DNA from: JANLVJ01 sp031363945
GTDB lineage: Bacteria > Bacteroidota > Bacteroidia > Sphingobacteriales > Sphingobacteriaceae
DNA: 64,000 bases
Reading direction: 5' to 3'
Assembly: GCA_031363945.1 (NCBI GenBank)
Contig: JANLVJ010000047.1
Coordinates: 1-64,000 of the forward strand
Part shown: one piece after another, positions 1 through 7,478 of the stretch
Layout: each line of letters starts with the position of its first letter
Position numbering within the stretch: position 1 is the stretch's first letter
The notes under the pieces: model-generated
What the model was told of the DNA's origin: nothing
Database searches by the model: none
What the model saw: the letters and a program-made list of their open reading frames with translations, nothing else
Made by a program: the position numbers and the translations under genes

Positions 1-148
1 TACTTCATTAAATTATAACCTGCGTATCTCATGGGAGTACCATCCCCTATCCTTTATTTACCTGGTGTTGACCGATATCAATGATAAATCAAGAGTATTT
101 AATGAGCGGCAGTTCATTAATAAAATTTCTTTTGTAAAGCAGTTTTGA
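1..148 (+). CDS. DUF5916-type protein, C-terminal fragment (partial)
   Basis: An open frame enters from the left edge (codons start at position 2) and stops with TGA at 146-148. The about 48 residues include WEYHPLSFIYLV and end in the pattern FINKISFVKQF. A WEY-H/R-P strand followed by a final aromatic residue is what I recall at the end of Bacteroidota DUF5916 proteins, which carry an N-terminal family 9 carbohydrate-binding-like domain and a C-terminal outer membrane barrel. Only this tail is visible, so the family call rests on a short stretch. Confidence 0.55.
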   Translation, partial: TSLNYNLRISWEYHPLSFIYLVLTDINDKSRVFNERQFINKISFVKQF

Positions 149-193
149 TCAATGAATCAAAAATAGTACACAGCTACAAACATTCAGGCCTTC

Positions 194-233
194 TAATTGA
201 TTACTTCTTTTCAATTAACAGATTAATCAATTA
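194..233. repeat. Inverted repeat upstream of the aldo/keto reductase
   Basis: TAATTGATTA at 194-203 and its exact reverse complement TAATCAATTA at 224-233, with a 20-base spacer, lie just before the start codon at 249. The arms contain TAATCAAT, which also occurs in the palindromes in front of the tetR gene at 7.3 kb. The DNA is very AT-rich, so a chance match is possible; a regulator binding site is only a suggestion. Confidence 0.3.
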
Positions 234-248
234 ACACCGCAATACAGC

Positions 249-1232
249 ATGGAATACAGACGGTTAGGCAAATCAGGCCTACAAGTAAGCGCCCTTTCAT
301 TTGGTACCTGGTTAACGTTTGGCAAACAGATTGATGATGCTACAGCCGATGCATTATTAACCTATGCCTATGAGAACGGCATAAATTTCTTTGACAATGC
401 TGAAGCCTATGCAGGTGGCAAGTCTGAAGAAGTCATGGGTAAAATTCTTAAAAGCAAATCATGGCCAAGGGGCTCATACCTGGTTTCAAGCAAGGTTTTT
501 TTTGGCTCAGAGCCAAAAGGCATAAATATGACTGGCCTCTCACGCAAGCATATTCTTGAAGCATGTGATCAGGCTCTAAGACGCCTGCAGGTCGACTACC
601 TCGATCTTTTTTTCTGCCATCGCCCAGATAAAAACACGCCCATTGAAGAAACTGTTCTGGCAATGAATACCTTGATTCAGCAAGGAAAAATTATGTATTG
701 GGGAACATCAGAATGGAGTGGTGTTGAAATTGCGATGGCCTATGAAGTTGCTTCAAGGTATCATATAATTGGGCCTACCATGGAACAGCCCCAGTATAAT
801 CTGCTGGAAAGAAATAAAGTAGAAAATGAATTTCTTTTATTATTCCGGGACTATGGTCTGGGAACTACAACCTGGTCTCCGCTTGCCAGTGGCTTATTAT
901 CAGGAAAGTACAATGACCTTGATCCTCAGGATACGCGCATTAATATCAAAGGAATGGAGTGGTTAAAGAATAAAACACTGGCCAAAGATAATATTGACCG
1001 GGTTAAAAAACTGACGGTTTTAGCAAAAGGTATTGATTTGCCAGTTGCCAAATTATCACTTGCATGGTGCCTTAAAAACCCCAATGTGAGTACCGTAATT
1101 CTTGGAGCGTCAAAACTCAATCAACTTCAGGAGAATATTACTGCAGTTGAAGCTGTATCGAAGTTAACCCCTGAGATTTTGACAGAGATCGACAAAATCA
1201 TGGGCTCAAAACCCAATTTACCCGAATATTGA
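249..1232 (+). CDS. Aldo/keto reductase, Kv-beta-like
   Basis: This 327-residue soluble protein is a full-length NADPH-dependent aldo/keto reductase that reduces aldehydes or ketones on a TIM barrel. The catalytic tetrad is visible as D49, Y54 (in FFDNAEAY), K82 (SSKVFF) and H124 (FFCHRP), and the C-terminal cofactor loop contains a VILGASK stretch. The order of motifs and the EYRRLGKSGLQVS start match the voltage-gated potassium channel beta subunit / YghZ branch. It stands alone, followed by a hairpin at 1307-1339. The substrate cannot be told from sequence. Confidence 0.92.
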   Translation: MEYRRLGKSGLQVSALSFGTWLTFGKQIDDATADALLTYAYENGINFFDNAEAYAGGKSEEVMGKILKSKSWPRGSYLVSSKVFFGSEPKGINMTGLSRKHILEACDQALRRLQVDYLDLFFCHRPDKNTPIEETVLAMNTLIQQGKIMYWGTSEWSGVEIAMAYEVASRYHIIGPTMEQPQYNLLERNKVENEFLLLFRDYGLGTTTWSPLASGLLSGKYNDLDPQDTRINIKGMEWLKNKTLAKDNIDRVKKLTVLAKGIDLPVAKLSLAWCLKNPNVSTVILGASKLNQLQENITAVEAVSKLTPEILTEIDKIMGSKPNLPEY

Positions 1233-1306
1233 GAAAAAAAGAATGGATTCTAAAATTAGTAACCTATCCTGATGGGTATGATTTAGTTCGTATTTCCATA
1301 TTATAG

Positions 1307-1339
1307 AAGGGGCAATTCAGTCACTGAACTGCCCCTTTT
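1307..1339 (+). terminator. Rho-independent terminator after the aldo/keto reductase
   Basis: AAGGGGCA-TTCAG pairs with CTGAA-TGCCCCTT around a TCA loop with one mismatch, and the right arm runs into TTTT. It sits about 75 bases after the stop codon at 1232. Confidence 0.7.
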
Positions 1340-1425
1340 AAGTATAATTAGATTTATCTGTCAGTTTAAAAAAGAAAGAATTACAGCTAGAACCAAATTT
1401 GATTATACGAACGTTTCCCAAAGTT

Positions 1426-2308
1426 TTAGAGTGCTTCTTGTTGCACATTAAATGCTTTAGCATTTTAAGAAAGACGCAAATTAGTTCCCATACCATTGAA
1501 AAAATAATTAACTCCGGCAGGGGTTCCCGTACTGGGTATTAACTGATCAAAAGTTGCCAGATCAACAGCACCAGATTAACCCGGTAATGCGTTAATATTT
1601 TGGTTGTCAAATTGAACCAATGGCTGCTATTTTACTCTTTTAAACTAATAACCCAACTCAATAAACTGAATATTCTGAGCGGGAATCAAGCCTGCAAATG
1701 AGTGTTTTGAATCCGTATTTGTTCCTCTATAAAGGTATTGCGCAGCAGCATTTACTGTAACTGAACCCGTCATTACTATTACCCATTAAAGCGGCAGCTT
1801 TGGAGACCATTTCTCGTGCTTGATTCGAGTTGCTTTCCGGCTATGAGCTCAAACCCTGAAAAAAAATCATATTCATCCTGGGCATCAAGTATAATTGGTG
1901 ACACGTTAACGTTTTTCGTTGGAGCATCAGCCGCGGCCAGGATAAGGAGGCCATCGATAGCAGAAGCTAGTTCTGTTTCAAGTAAGAAACTTAATTTCTA
2001 GAAACCTGAGCACCCACCATGCTCCTCACTCTTAAAATCGTAAATCCCTTATTATAGGTACTAGCAATGGTTGATTTTTGTGCATTTGCAAATCCGTCAT
2101 GTTCGCCAAAGGCAAACATCTGACCGATAAATCCGGGTTTAATTGAAGGCTTGAAAACTGTACTATTTGTAATAACCCGTTTATTATTAAATTTCAACAA
2201 AGCTCGCTGAGTGGTCGGTGTAAAATCGGGCATTTCAATAGATAAATTATACTTTTTCAGTATTAAACGAGCCTTAGATGAATCGCTTAAATTACGGGTT
2301 TGTAATTT
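1426..2308 (-). pseudogene. Decayed minus-strand gene, family not recognised
   Basis: The minus strand holds consecutive peptide-like stretches that switch frame and carry stops. An open frame runs 2308 to 1991 (containing KARLILKKYNLSIEMPDF and GFIGQMFAFGEHDGF). A second frame runs 1988 to 1779 (LLILAAADAPTKN, EYDFFSGFELIAGKQ). A third covers about 1830 to 1750 (AREMVSKAAALMGNSND), a fourth about 1775 to 1640 (GSVTVNAAAQYLYRGTNTDS, FAGLIPAQNIQFIELGY), and the last about 1610 to 1426 (DLATFDQLIPSTGTPAG) has in-frame TAA codons. The pieces read like one protein of roughly 290 residues broken by at least three frameshifts and two stops. I do not recognise the family. The 61- and 80-codon ORFs seen here are fragments or shadows of it. 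Confidence 0.55.
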
Positions 2309-2344
2309 TTAAGGGCAAACTTGATCAAAGGGTATTTAAATGCA

Positions 2345-2370
2345 GAAAGGCCAAATTAAGCTGGCCTTTC
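2345..2370 (-). terminator. Hairpin after the efflux operon
   Basis: GAAAGGCCA at 2345-2353 and TGGCCTTTC at 2362-2370 form a perfect 9-bp stem with an 8-base loop, 26 bases beyond the stop of the last efflux gene. No long T run follows on either strand, so it is a probable but not classical terminator. Confidence 0.5.
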
Positions 2371-2395
2371 AACATTAAAAATTAAAGCTATTTTA

Positions 2396-3970
2396 TTAAT
2401 GAGAAGCCAGGGCCGGATCAATCTTTTGTTTACCATCTTTTATCATCAATACCACCGGCACACAAAGTAAGAAGAATAAACCCAAAGCAATAAAAACCTG
2501 CATATAAGAAATGATTGTAGCCTGCTGTGAAACCTGGAAATCCAAGAGCTTGTAGGCCTGGGTTTCTGCAATATTTGAAGCAAAGCCCTTAGACATAAAC
2601 AGATTTTTTAAGCCCGCAAGTCTGCTCTGTACATTTGGATCAGTTGCATTTAGGTGTTCTACAATTGAACTGCGCACGTTTGTTTGTCTTCTTAACAGAT
2701 AGGTCGTTATAATAGCTGTTCCAAATGATCCTCCAAGCTGACGCATCATTGCTGTAAAGCTGGCACCCTGCCCGATTTCTTTCCCTTTTAAAGTTGAAAG
2801 GGCCAGGTTAGTCACCGGTATGAATAGGAAGCCCAGACCAAAGCCTCTTATCATCAGTGGCCAGAAAAAGTCACCCTGCCCGGTTTGAGGTGTCAGGGTG
2901 GCATATACCCAGAAGCAGAAAATAAAGAAAACTCCAAAACCAACAGCCATAAGTAGTTTAGGTGATACTTTTTTCTGTAACATGACACCAATCAGTGGCA
3001 TCATGAATGCTGTGGCAAGGGAAGAAGGAATAAAAATCATTCCTGCCTGGGTTGCCGAAAAGCCAAGTATCGACTGAACGAATAACGGAATTACCAGGGT
3101 TGACCCGTATAGACCAAAACCCAGAATAAACGACAGGGCCGTACCGATAGCAAGAGTTGGATTTTTCAAAACCCTTAATTCTACTACCGGACTCTTAGCA
3201 ACCAGCTCTCTCCAGATAAAAAAGAACAAACCGAAAAATGAAAGTATCGAGGCAATGACGATATATTGAGCACTAAACCAGTCGGCCTCCTGTCCCTTTT
3301 CAAGTACCAACTGCAACGCCCCAACTCCTAATGCTAGTAAACCAATACCAGCCCAGTCTACCGATGCATTTTTATCGTAATTGGCAAATTTTGGACTTTT
3401 AATATATTGAAGCGTAAGTAGGGTGGCAACAATACCTATGGGAATATTTACGTAAAAAATGTACGGCCAGGAAGAGTGGTCAATTATCCAGCCTCCTAAT
3501 GGTGGGCCCAGGGTTGGACCAACAATTACACCCAGCCCATATATGGCCGTTGCCTTCGCCCGCTCATTTGCCGGATAGGTTTCTGTTAAAATCGTTTGTG
3601 AGGTGGCAAGTAAAGCTCCCCCGCCGGCACCCTGTATAAAACGAAATCCGACTAATTCCCATAAATTAGTTGCCTGCCCGCACATAAAGGAAGCGATCGT
3701 AAAGATGGCAATTGATACAGCAAAGTAGTTTCGCCTGCCAAATTTCATTGAAAGCCAGGTACTCATAGGAACTACAATGACGTTTGCAATCGCATAGGCT
3801 GAAATAACCCATGTTATTTCCTGGGTTGAGGCATCAAGGTTACCTGCCATATCACGTAAACCAACGTTAACAATAGAGGTATCTACAATTTCAAGAAGGG
3901 CACAAAAGATTACAGTTATAGTGATGATGTACCTCCGCGCCCCGTATTCAATCAGTGATTCATCGTTCAT
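2396..3970 (-). CDS. MFS multidrug transporter, DHA2 (EmrB/QacA) family
   Basis: This 524-residue protein has about 14 predicted membrane helices, as expected for the DHA2 drug:H+ antiporter branch of the major facilitator superfamily. Visible motifs are motif A-like LSMKFGRRNYF (after helix 2) and the motif C-like GLGVIVGPTLGPPLGG in helix 5. It would export drugs or other toxic compounds across the inner membrane with the HlyD-type adaptor and TolC-type channel encoded just upstream. Its start overlaps the adaptor stop by 4 bases (ATGA), which shows translational coupling. A final helix and short cytoplasmic tail close the protein. The substrate is unknown. Confidence 0.93.
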   Translation of the reverse strand: MNDESLIEYGARRYIITITVIFCALLEIVDTSIVNVGLRDMAGNLDASTQEITWVISAYAIANVIVVPMSTWLSMKFGRRNYFAVSIAIFTIASFMCGQATNLWELVGFRFIQGAGGGALLATSQTILTETYPANERAKATAIYGLGVIVGPTLGPPLGGWIIDHSSWPYIFYVNIPIGIVATLLTLQYIKSPKFANYDKNASVDWAGIGLLALGVGALQLVLEKGQEADWFSAQYIVIASILSFFGLFFFIWRELVAKSPVVELRVLKNPTLAIGTALSFILGFGLYGSTLVIPLFVQSILGFSATQAGMIFIPSSLATAFMMPLIGVMLQKKVSPKLLMAVGFGVFFIFCFWVYATLTPQTGQGDFFWPLMIRGFGLGFLFIPVTNLALSTLKGKEIGQGASFTAMMRQLGGSFGTAIITTYLLRRQTNVRSSIVEHLNATDPNVQSRLAGLKNLFMSKGFASNIAETQAYKLLDFQVSQQATIISYMQVFIALGLFFLLCVPVVLMIKDGKQKIDPALASH

Positions 3971-5103
3971 TTGTTATCAAAGTTTACGGTCACAGTCACA
4001 TTCATACCCGCACGCAAGAAGCCTATATTTTTATTATGGGCATCATTTTTATCAAGTACAATTTTTACAGGAATTCTTTGCACAACTTTTACAAAGTTAC
4101 CAGTAGAATTATCTGGTGGAAGCAGGGCAAAACGAGCACCTGTTGCTCCCGATATTGATTGAACAGTACCCTTGAACTTATCGTCTGGAAAAGCATCTAC
4201 ATCAATATCTGCATCCTGACCTGTGCGCATTTTTTCAAGTTGCGTTTCTTTAAAATTTCCTACAACCCAGATTTCATCACTCAAAACCAATGAAAAAAGT
4301 GCCTGACCAGCAGTGACAAACTGACCTTGCTGAACATTTCTTTTTGAAACAGTTCCACTTTCAGGAGCAAGAATTGCGGTATATGATAATTGAAGATTCG
4401 CAAAATCAAGATCGGCCTGACGCTGCTTAACCTGTGCCTGGGCTACTTTAATTTGTTCGGTGGTGGCACGGGTCTGCAATACGCTTGACTCAGTCTGACT
4501 ACTTGCCTGTCCACGTTGATTTTGAACAACCTGCAATTGTGCTGCTGCTGTTTCTTTATCAGCCTCAGCCTGATCATATTGTTGTTGTGTAATAGAATGA
4601 TCTTTAATCAGATTAGCATACCTGTCAAAATCTTGTGCCGCACGGCGGGCACGAATACGGGCGGCTTGAATCTGTGCCTGTACAGCCAGGGTATTAGATC
4701 TGAACGAGGCTACGCTCTGACGGCTTGAATTAACATTGGCCTTGATAACATCCAGATTCGCATTCGCATTATCAAGTGCGGCCTGCGCCTGCTCAATTTT
4801 ACTCAGAAGATCTTTTTGGTCAAGAACCAGCAGGGTGTCTCCTTTTTTAACTACCTGATTATCGGCTACTCTTAAGGCAGTCACATAGCCTGAAACTCTT
4901 GGAATCACCGGTGAAACATTACCTTCAAGCTGTGCATCATCTGTTTCCGTATGGTGCTTGTTCCAGATTATTGCCCTGATTCCAAAGAACAAGCCGACAA
5001 TGACAATTACGGCTAAAACAATTGGAAAGATTTTATTGGTCTTTTTCTTACTCACGACCAGTTCTGCATCTGCTGACTGTTGTTGTTGGGTTTGTTCTGC
5101 CAT
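3967..5103 (-). CDS. HlyD-family membrane fusion protein (EmrA-like)
   Basis: This 378-residue periplasmic adaptor has a short cytoplasmic N-terminus rich in Gln, one membrane anchor (about residues 27-47, FPIVLAVIVIVGLFFGI) and a biotinyl-lipoyl-like half-motif (VSPVIPRVSGYVTALRVADN). A long alpha-helical hairpin rich in Ala and Gln follows (about residues 95-215), then the second lipoyl half with APESGTVSKRNVQQGQ and beta-barrel domains. It bridges the DHA2 pump and the TolC channel. It lies between tolC (29 bases upstream) and the MFS gene (4-base overlap). Confidence 0.93.
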   Translation of the reverse strand: MAEQTQQQQSADAELVVSKKKTNKIFPIVLAVIVIVGLFFGIRAIIWNKHHTETDDAQLEGNVSPVIPRVSGYVTALRVADNQVVKKGDTLLVLDQKDLLSKIEQAQAALDNANANLDVIKANVNSSRQSVASFRSNTLAVQAQIQAARIRARRAAQDFDRYANLIKDHSITQQQYDQAEADKETAAAQLQVVQNQRGQASSQTESSVLQTRATTEQIKVAQAQVKQRQADLDFANLQLSYTAILAPESGTVSKRNVQQGQFVTAGQALFSLVLSDEIWVVGNFKETQLEKMRTGQDADIDVDAFPDDKFKGTVQSISGATGARFALLPPDNSTGNFVKVVQRIPVKIVLDKNDAHNKNIGFLRAGMNVTVTVNFDNK

Positions 5104-5132
5104 GACTTTATTGTATAATTTTTATGATCTGG

Positions 5133-6557
5133 TTAAAATTTAATTTCTTCACCACTTGACTCAAGCAGGCGATAATATGCTATCTCTGCATCCGCTTTAG
5201 CTTCAGCTTTATTTATCTGTGTCTGAAGTAAGGCTACATCGGCATCAAGAAGGTCTGTCAGCGTAGATAAACTGTTAGTATACTTATTTTTGGTAATCCT
5301 GAAATTTTCAGCAGCCTGTGCAATTGTTGAACTGGTAACTTCAATTTTCTGGAGCGCCTGATTGTAATTCAAGAAATTCTGATTAACTGACATTTTAATA
5401 TTGTCACTCATTTGGTCAAATGAAGCTTCTGACTGTTTCAGGCTGGCTTTTGCTTGCTGAACATCATGTCTGGTGGTAAAAATATCTGTCAGATTATACC
5501 TGACCCCAATACTGGCCGTTATGACATTCGTTGCTATAATAAAATTTGGAATCCATGCATCGATATAACCTCCTGAGAGTGCTATACTAGGGTAATACCC
5601 ACTTTTTGCCCCTTTTACTGACGCTTTATAACTTTCGTTCTGCTGACCATAGGCTTGAAGATCACGGCGTTGGTTTAACCCTGCTTGCAGATAATCGGCC
5701 TTTGCTCTGATCGTATGATCAGGAAACAGTTGCAGCGTATCAATATCAACTACAATTGAATCACCTAGTCCGAGCATGACTTTAAAATTATAGAGTCCAA
5801 TTTCAAGACTGTTAGAAATGTCAAGAAGCGATAATTTTATATTAGACTGCTGAACCTCCGCTTTTAAAAGATCATTGCGGGTAAGTAACCCGTTTACCTC
5901 AAGATTACTGAAATCTTTTACCCTACGGCTCTGCTCATCGAGATCCTGTTGTAGAAGCTTTTTATTAGCTTGCAGTTTATAAATATTATAGTACGCACTT
6001 ACTGTATTGATGGCAACTTCAGCTGTTACATGGGTTGCATTTAATGCTGCTGCCTTCAGTAAAAACTGATCAGATTCGATTGAATACTTGGTTTTGAAAC
6101 CCGCAAAAATGGGGATTGTTAGATTCGCCTGAACTAAAATTGCCTGATTAATTGTAGGAAATGATGCTGGAGCTGAATTTGTGTTGGTTGTATTTGTGTT
6201 GGTTGGATTAGTAGTTGTGGTGGTTGTAGTTGAACCCGTCTTATTACCAGATAATAAAGCCTTCAAGCCATTACCTGGGGTAATCGTTGGTTGACTCAGC
6301 CTGTAATAGCTACCACTTACGCCTAACTGTGGCAGTTGACGGTCTTTTGCCTGTGATAATCTGGCAGCAGCAGCTTCAACCTGAGCCTTTGAAATTCTCA
6401 GTGTTTTATTGGCCTGAATACTGAGCTTTACAGATTCGGTCAAACCAAGTTTTTTAATCACTTGGGCACCTGCAAGATGTACCCATGTACTGAGCAAACA
6501 AATCAGAACAATAATTTTTCCTGACTTTTTATTAGTTATTAATTTTTTCATGCGCAT
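5133..6557 (-). CDS. TolC-family outer membrane efflux protein
   Basis: This 474-residue outer membrane channel has a signal peptide (KIIVLICLLSTWVHLAGAQ) and the two repeated helical-hairpin/strand halves of the OEP family, with typical QAKASLKQSEASF and LDADVALLQTQ helices. It would form the exit duct of the tripartite pump. An odd feature is a low-complexity Thr/Asn run at about residues 110-130 in the first half, before the SAPASFPTINQA stretch; this is longer than usual for the loop. It follows tetR by 37 bases and precedes the adaptor. Confidence 0.92.
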   Translation of the reverse strand: MRMKKLITNKKSGKIIVLICLLSTWVHLAGAQVIKKLGLTESVKLSIQANKTLRISKAQVEAAAARLSQAKDRQLPQLGVSGSYYRLSQPTITPGNGLKALLSGNKTGSTTTTTTTNPTNTNTTNTNSAPASFPTINQAILVQANLTIPIFAGFKTKYSIESDQFLLKAAALNATHVTAEVAINTVSAYYNIYKLQANKKLLQQDLDEQSRRVKDFSNLEVNGLLTRNDLLKAEVQQSNIKLSLLDISNSLEIGLYNFKVMLGLGDSIVVDIDTLQLFPDHTIRAKADYLQAGLNQRRDLQAYGQQNESYKASVKGAKSGYYPSIALSGGYIDAWIPNFIIATNVITASIGVRYNLTDIFTTRHDVQQAKASLKQSEASFDQMSDNIKMSVNQNFLNYNQALQKIEVTSSTIAQAAENFRITKNKYTNSLSTLTDLLDADVALLQTQINKAEAKADAEIAYYRLLESSGEEIKF

Positions 6558-6594
6558 AAATTGATTTTACTACTCATTAAAATAGTGACTTATA

Positions 6595-7305
6595 CTAAAT
6601 AGATTCTTTTAACGGAACCACCATCCCGAATTCAAGGTGTTTGTGAATCATATCTTTTAAATGCTTCTTAATTCTTTTTCTGAAAACATCATTTTTAGTT
6701 GAAACCTCATCTTCACCCAGATTGAAAACAAGACGGGTCATCGCTGGTGAATTAACTACATAGCTGATCGTGCTGATCATGCTGATTACGGTAAACTCCA
6801 TATCAACTTTTCTAAAAACGCCTTGCACCTGTCCCTCTTTGATAATTTTAATGATTGATTTAAAGGCATCGGTCAAACTCTGACAGATCAGTTCTGAAAT
6901 AGTCGTACGCTGTAACAGTGATATTTCACGCTGAAATAGGGCATGCATACGGCCTGAATCAAATAATTTATTGACATACATATCTATAACAAGGTCTATT
7001 TTTTCACTTGGGGTGTGCCCAGTACTAAGCAGTTCCTGTAATTTTGTTCTGCCGTCTTCAGTCCTGCGCTGAATCATAGACCTGAATAATTTCTCTTTTG
7101 AGCCAAAATAATAAGCCAGCATAGCCATATTTACACCAGCCTCTTTAGCCAGTAAGCGGGTTGATACCGCTTCAAAGCCCAGATCACCAAATAAGCGCTC
7201 AGCAGCGGCAAGTATTTTTTCTTTTTTCTCTACTGATGCAGGTGTGTTGATAAGGTCTTCATTACCAGGCTCGGCATTCAATTTCTTCTTCTCTCTGCCT
7301 TCCAT
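6595..7305 (-). CDS. TetR/AcrR-family repressor of the efflux operon
   Basis: This 236-residue regulator has an N-terminal TetR helix-turn-helix at about residues 30-78 (LFGDLGFEAVSTRLLAKEAG, YYFGSKEKLFRSMI) and an all-helical ligand-binding C-terminal half. It is the first gene of the minus-strand order tetR-tolC-hlyD-MFS, so it probably represses its own operon. Two identical palindromes lie 26 to 74 bases upstream of its start and overlap a candidate promoter. An acidic/basic N-terminal extension of about 25 residues precedes the DNA-binding domain. The inducer is unknown. Confidence 0.9.
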   Translation of the reverse strand: MEGREKKKLNAEPGNEDLINTPASVEKKEKILAAAERLFGDLGFEAVSTRLLAKEAGVNMAMLAYYFGSKEKLFRSMIQRRTEDGRTKLQELLSTGHTPSEKIDLVIDMYVNKLFDSGRMHALFQREISLLQRTTISELICQSLTDAFKSIIKIIKEGQVQGVFRKVDMEFTVISMISTISYVVNSPAMTRLVFNLGEDEVSTKNDVFRKRIKKHLKDMIHKHLEFGMVVPLKESI

Positions 7306-7330
7306 AATTTTAGATACGATCCCTATTTGT

Positions 7331-7348
7331 TAATCAATCGATTAATTA
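7331..7348. promoter_or_regulatory. Candidate TetR operator, copy 1
   Basis: TAATCAATCGATTAATTA is an 18-bp palindrome with a single mismatched pair, centred on ATCGAT. It is identical to the copy at 7362-7379 and the start-to-start distance is 31 bp, close to three helical turns. It lies between the candidate -7 box of the tetR operon and its start codon. Confidence 0.7.
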
Positions 7349-7355
7349 ATAAGTG

Positions 7356-7387
7356 TAAAACTAATCAATCGATTAATTAATTACAAC
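7356..7387 (-). promoter_or_regulatory. Candidate promoter of the tetR-efflux operon
   Basis: Read on the minus strand, GTTG (7387-7384) is followed after 20 bases by TAGTTTTA (7363-7356), a near match to the Bacteroidota -33/-7 consensus. Operator copy 2 fills the spacer, which fits repression by occlusion. Confidence 0.4.
7362..7379. promoter_or_regulatory. Candidate TetR operator, copy 2
   Basis: An exact second copy of the 18-bp near-palindrome at 7331-7348. It lies in the spacer of the candidate minus-strand promoter and also within the region shared with the divergent deacetylase gene starting at 7479. Confidence 0.7.
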
Positions 7388-7409
7388 AAAACTTTTGAAA
7401 AGTTTTGTT
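7385..7409. repeat. Perfect 12-1-12 inverted repeat in the tetR/deacetylase intergenic region
   Basis: AACAAAACTTTT (7385-7396), a central G, then AAAAGTTTTGTT (7398-7409) is a perfect palindrome of 25 bases. It differs in sequence from the two candidate TetR operators. It could be a site for another regulator or a cruciform/hairpin element; no T run supports termination. Confidence 0.65.
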
Positions 7410-7478
7410 ACACAGCAAGCTAATTAGTAACTAGAAAAATAATTATCCTTACTCATTAAGCTTATGTAAATTTCACCT

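Noticed and set aside
1816..2001. 61-codon plus-strand ORF
   Set aside because: It is antisense to the decayed minus-strand gene; its reverse strand shows the more protein-like blocks.
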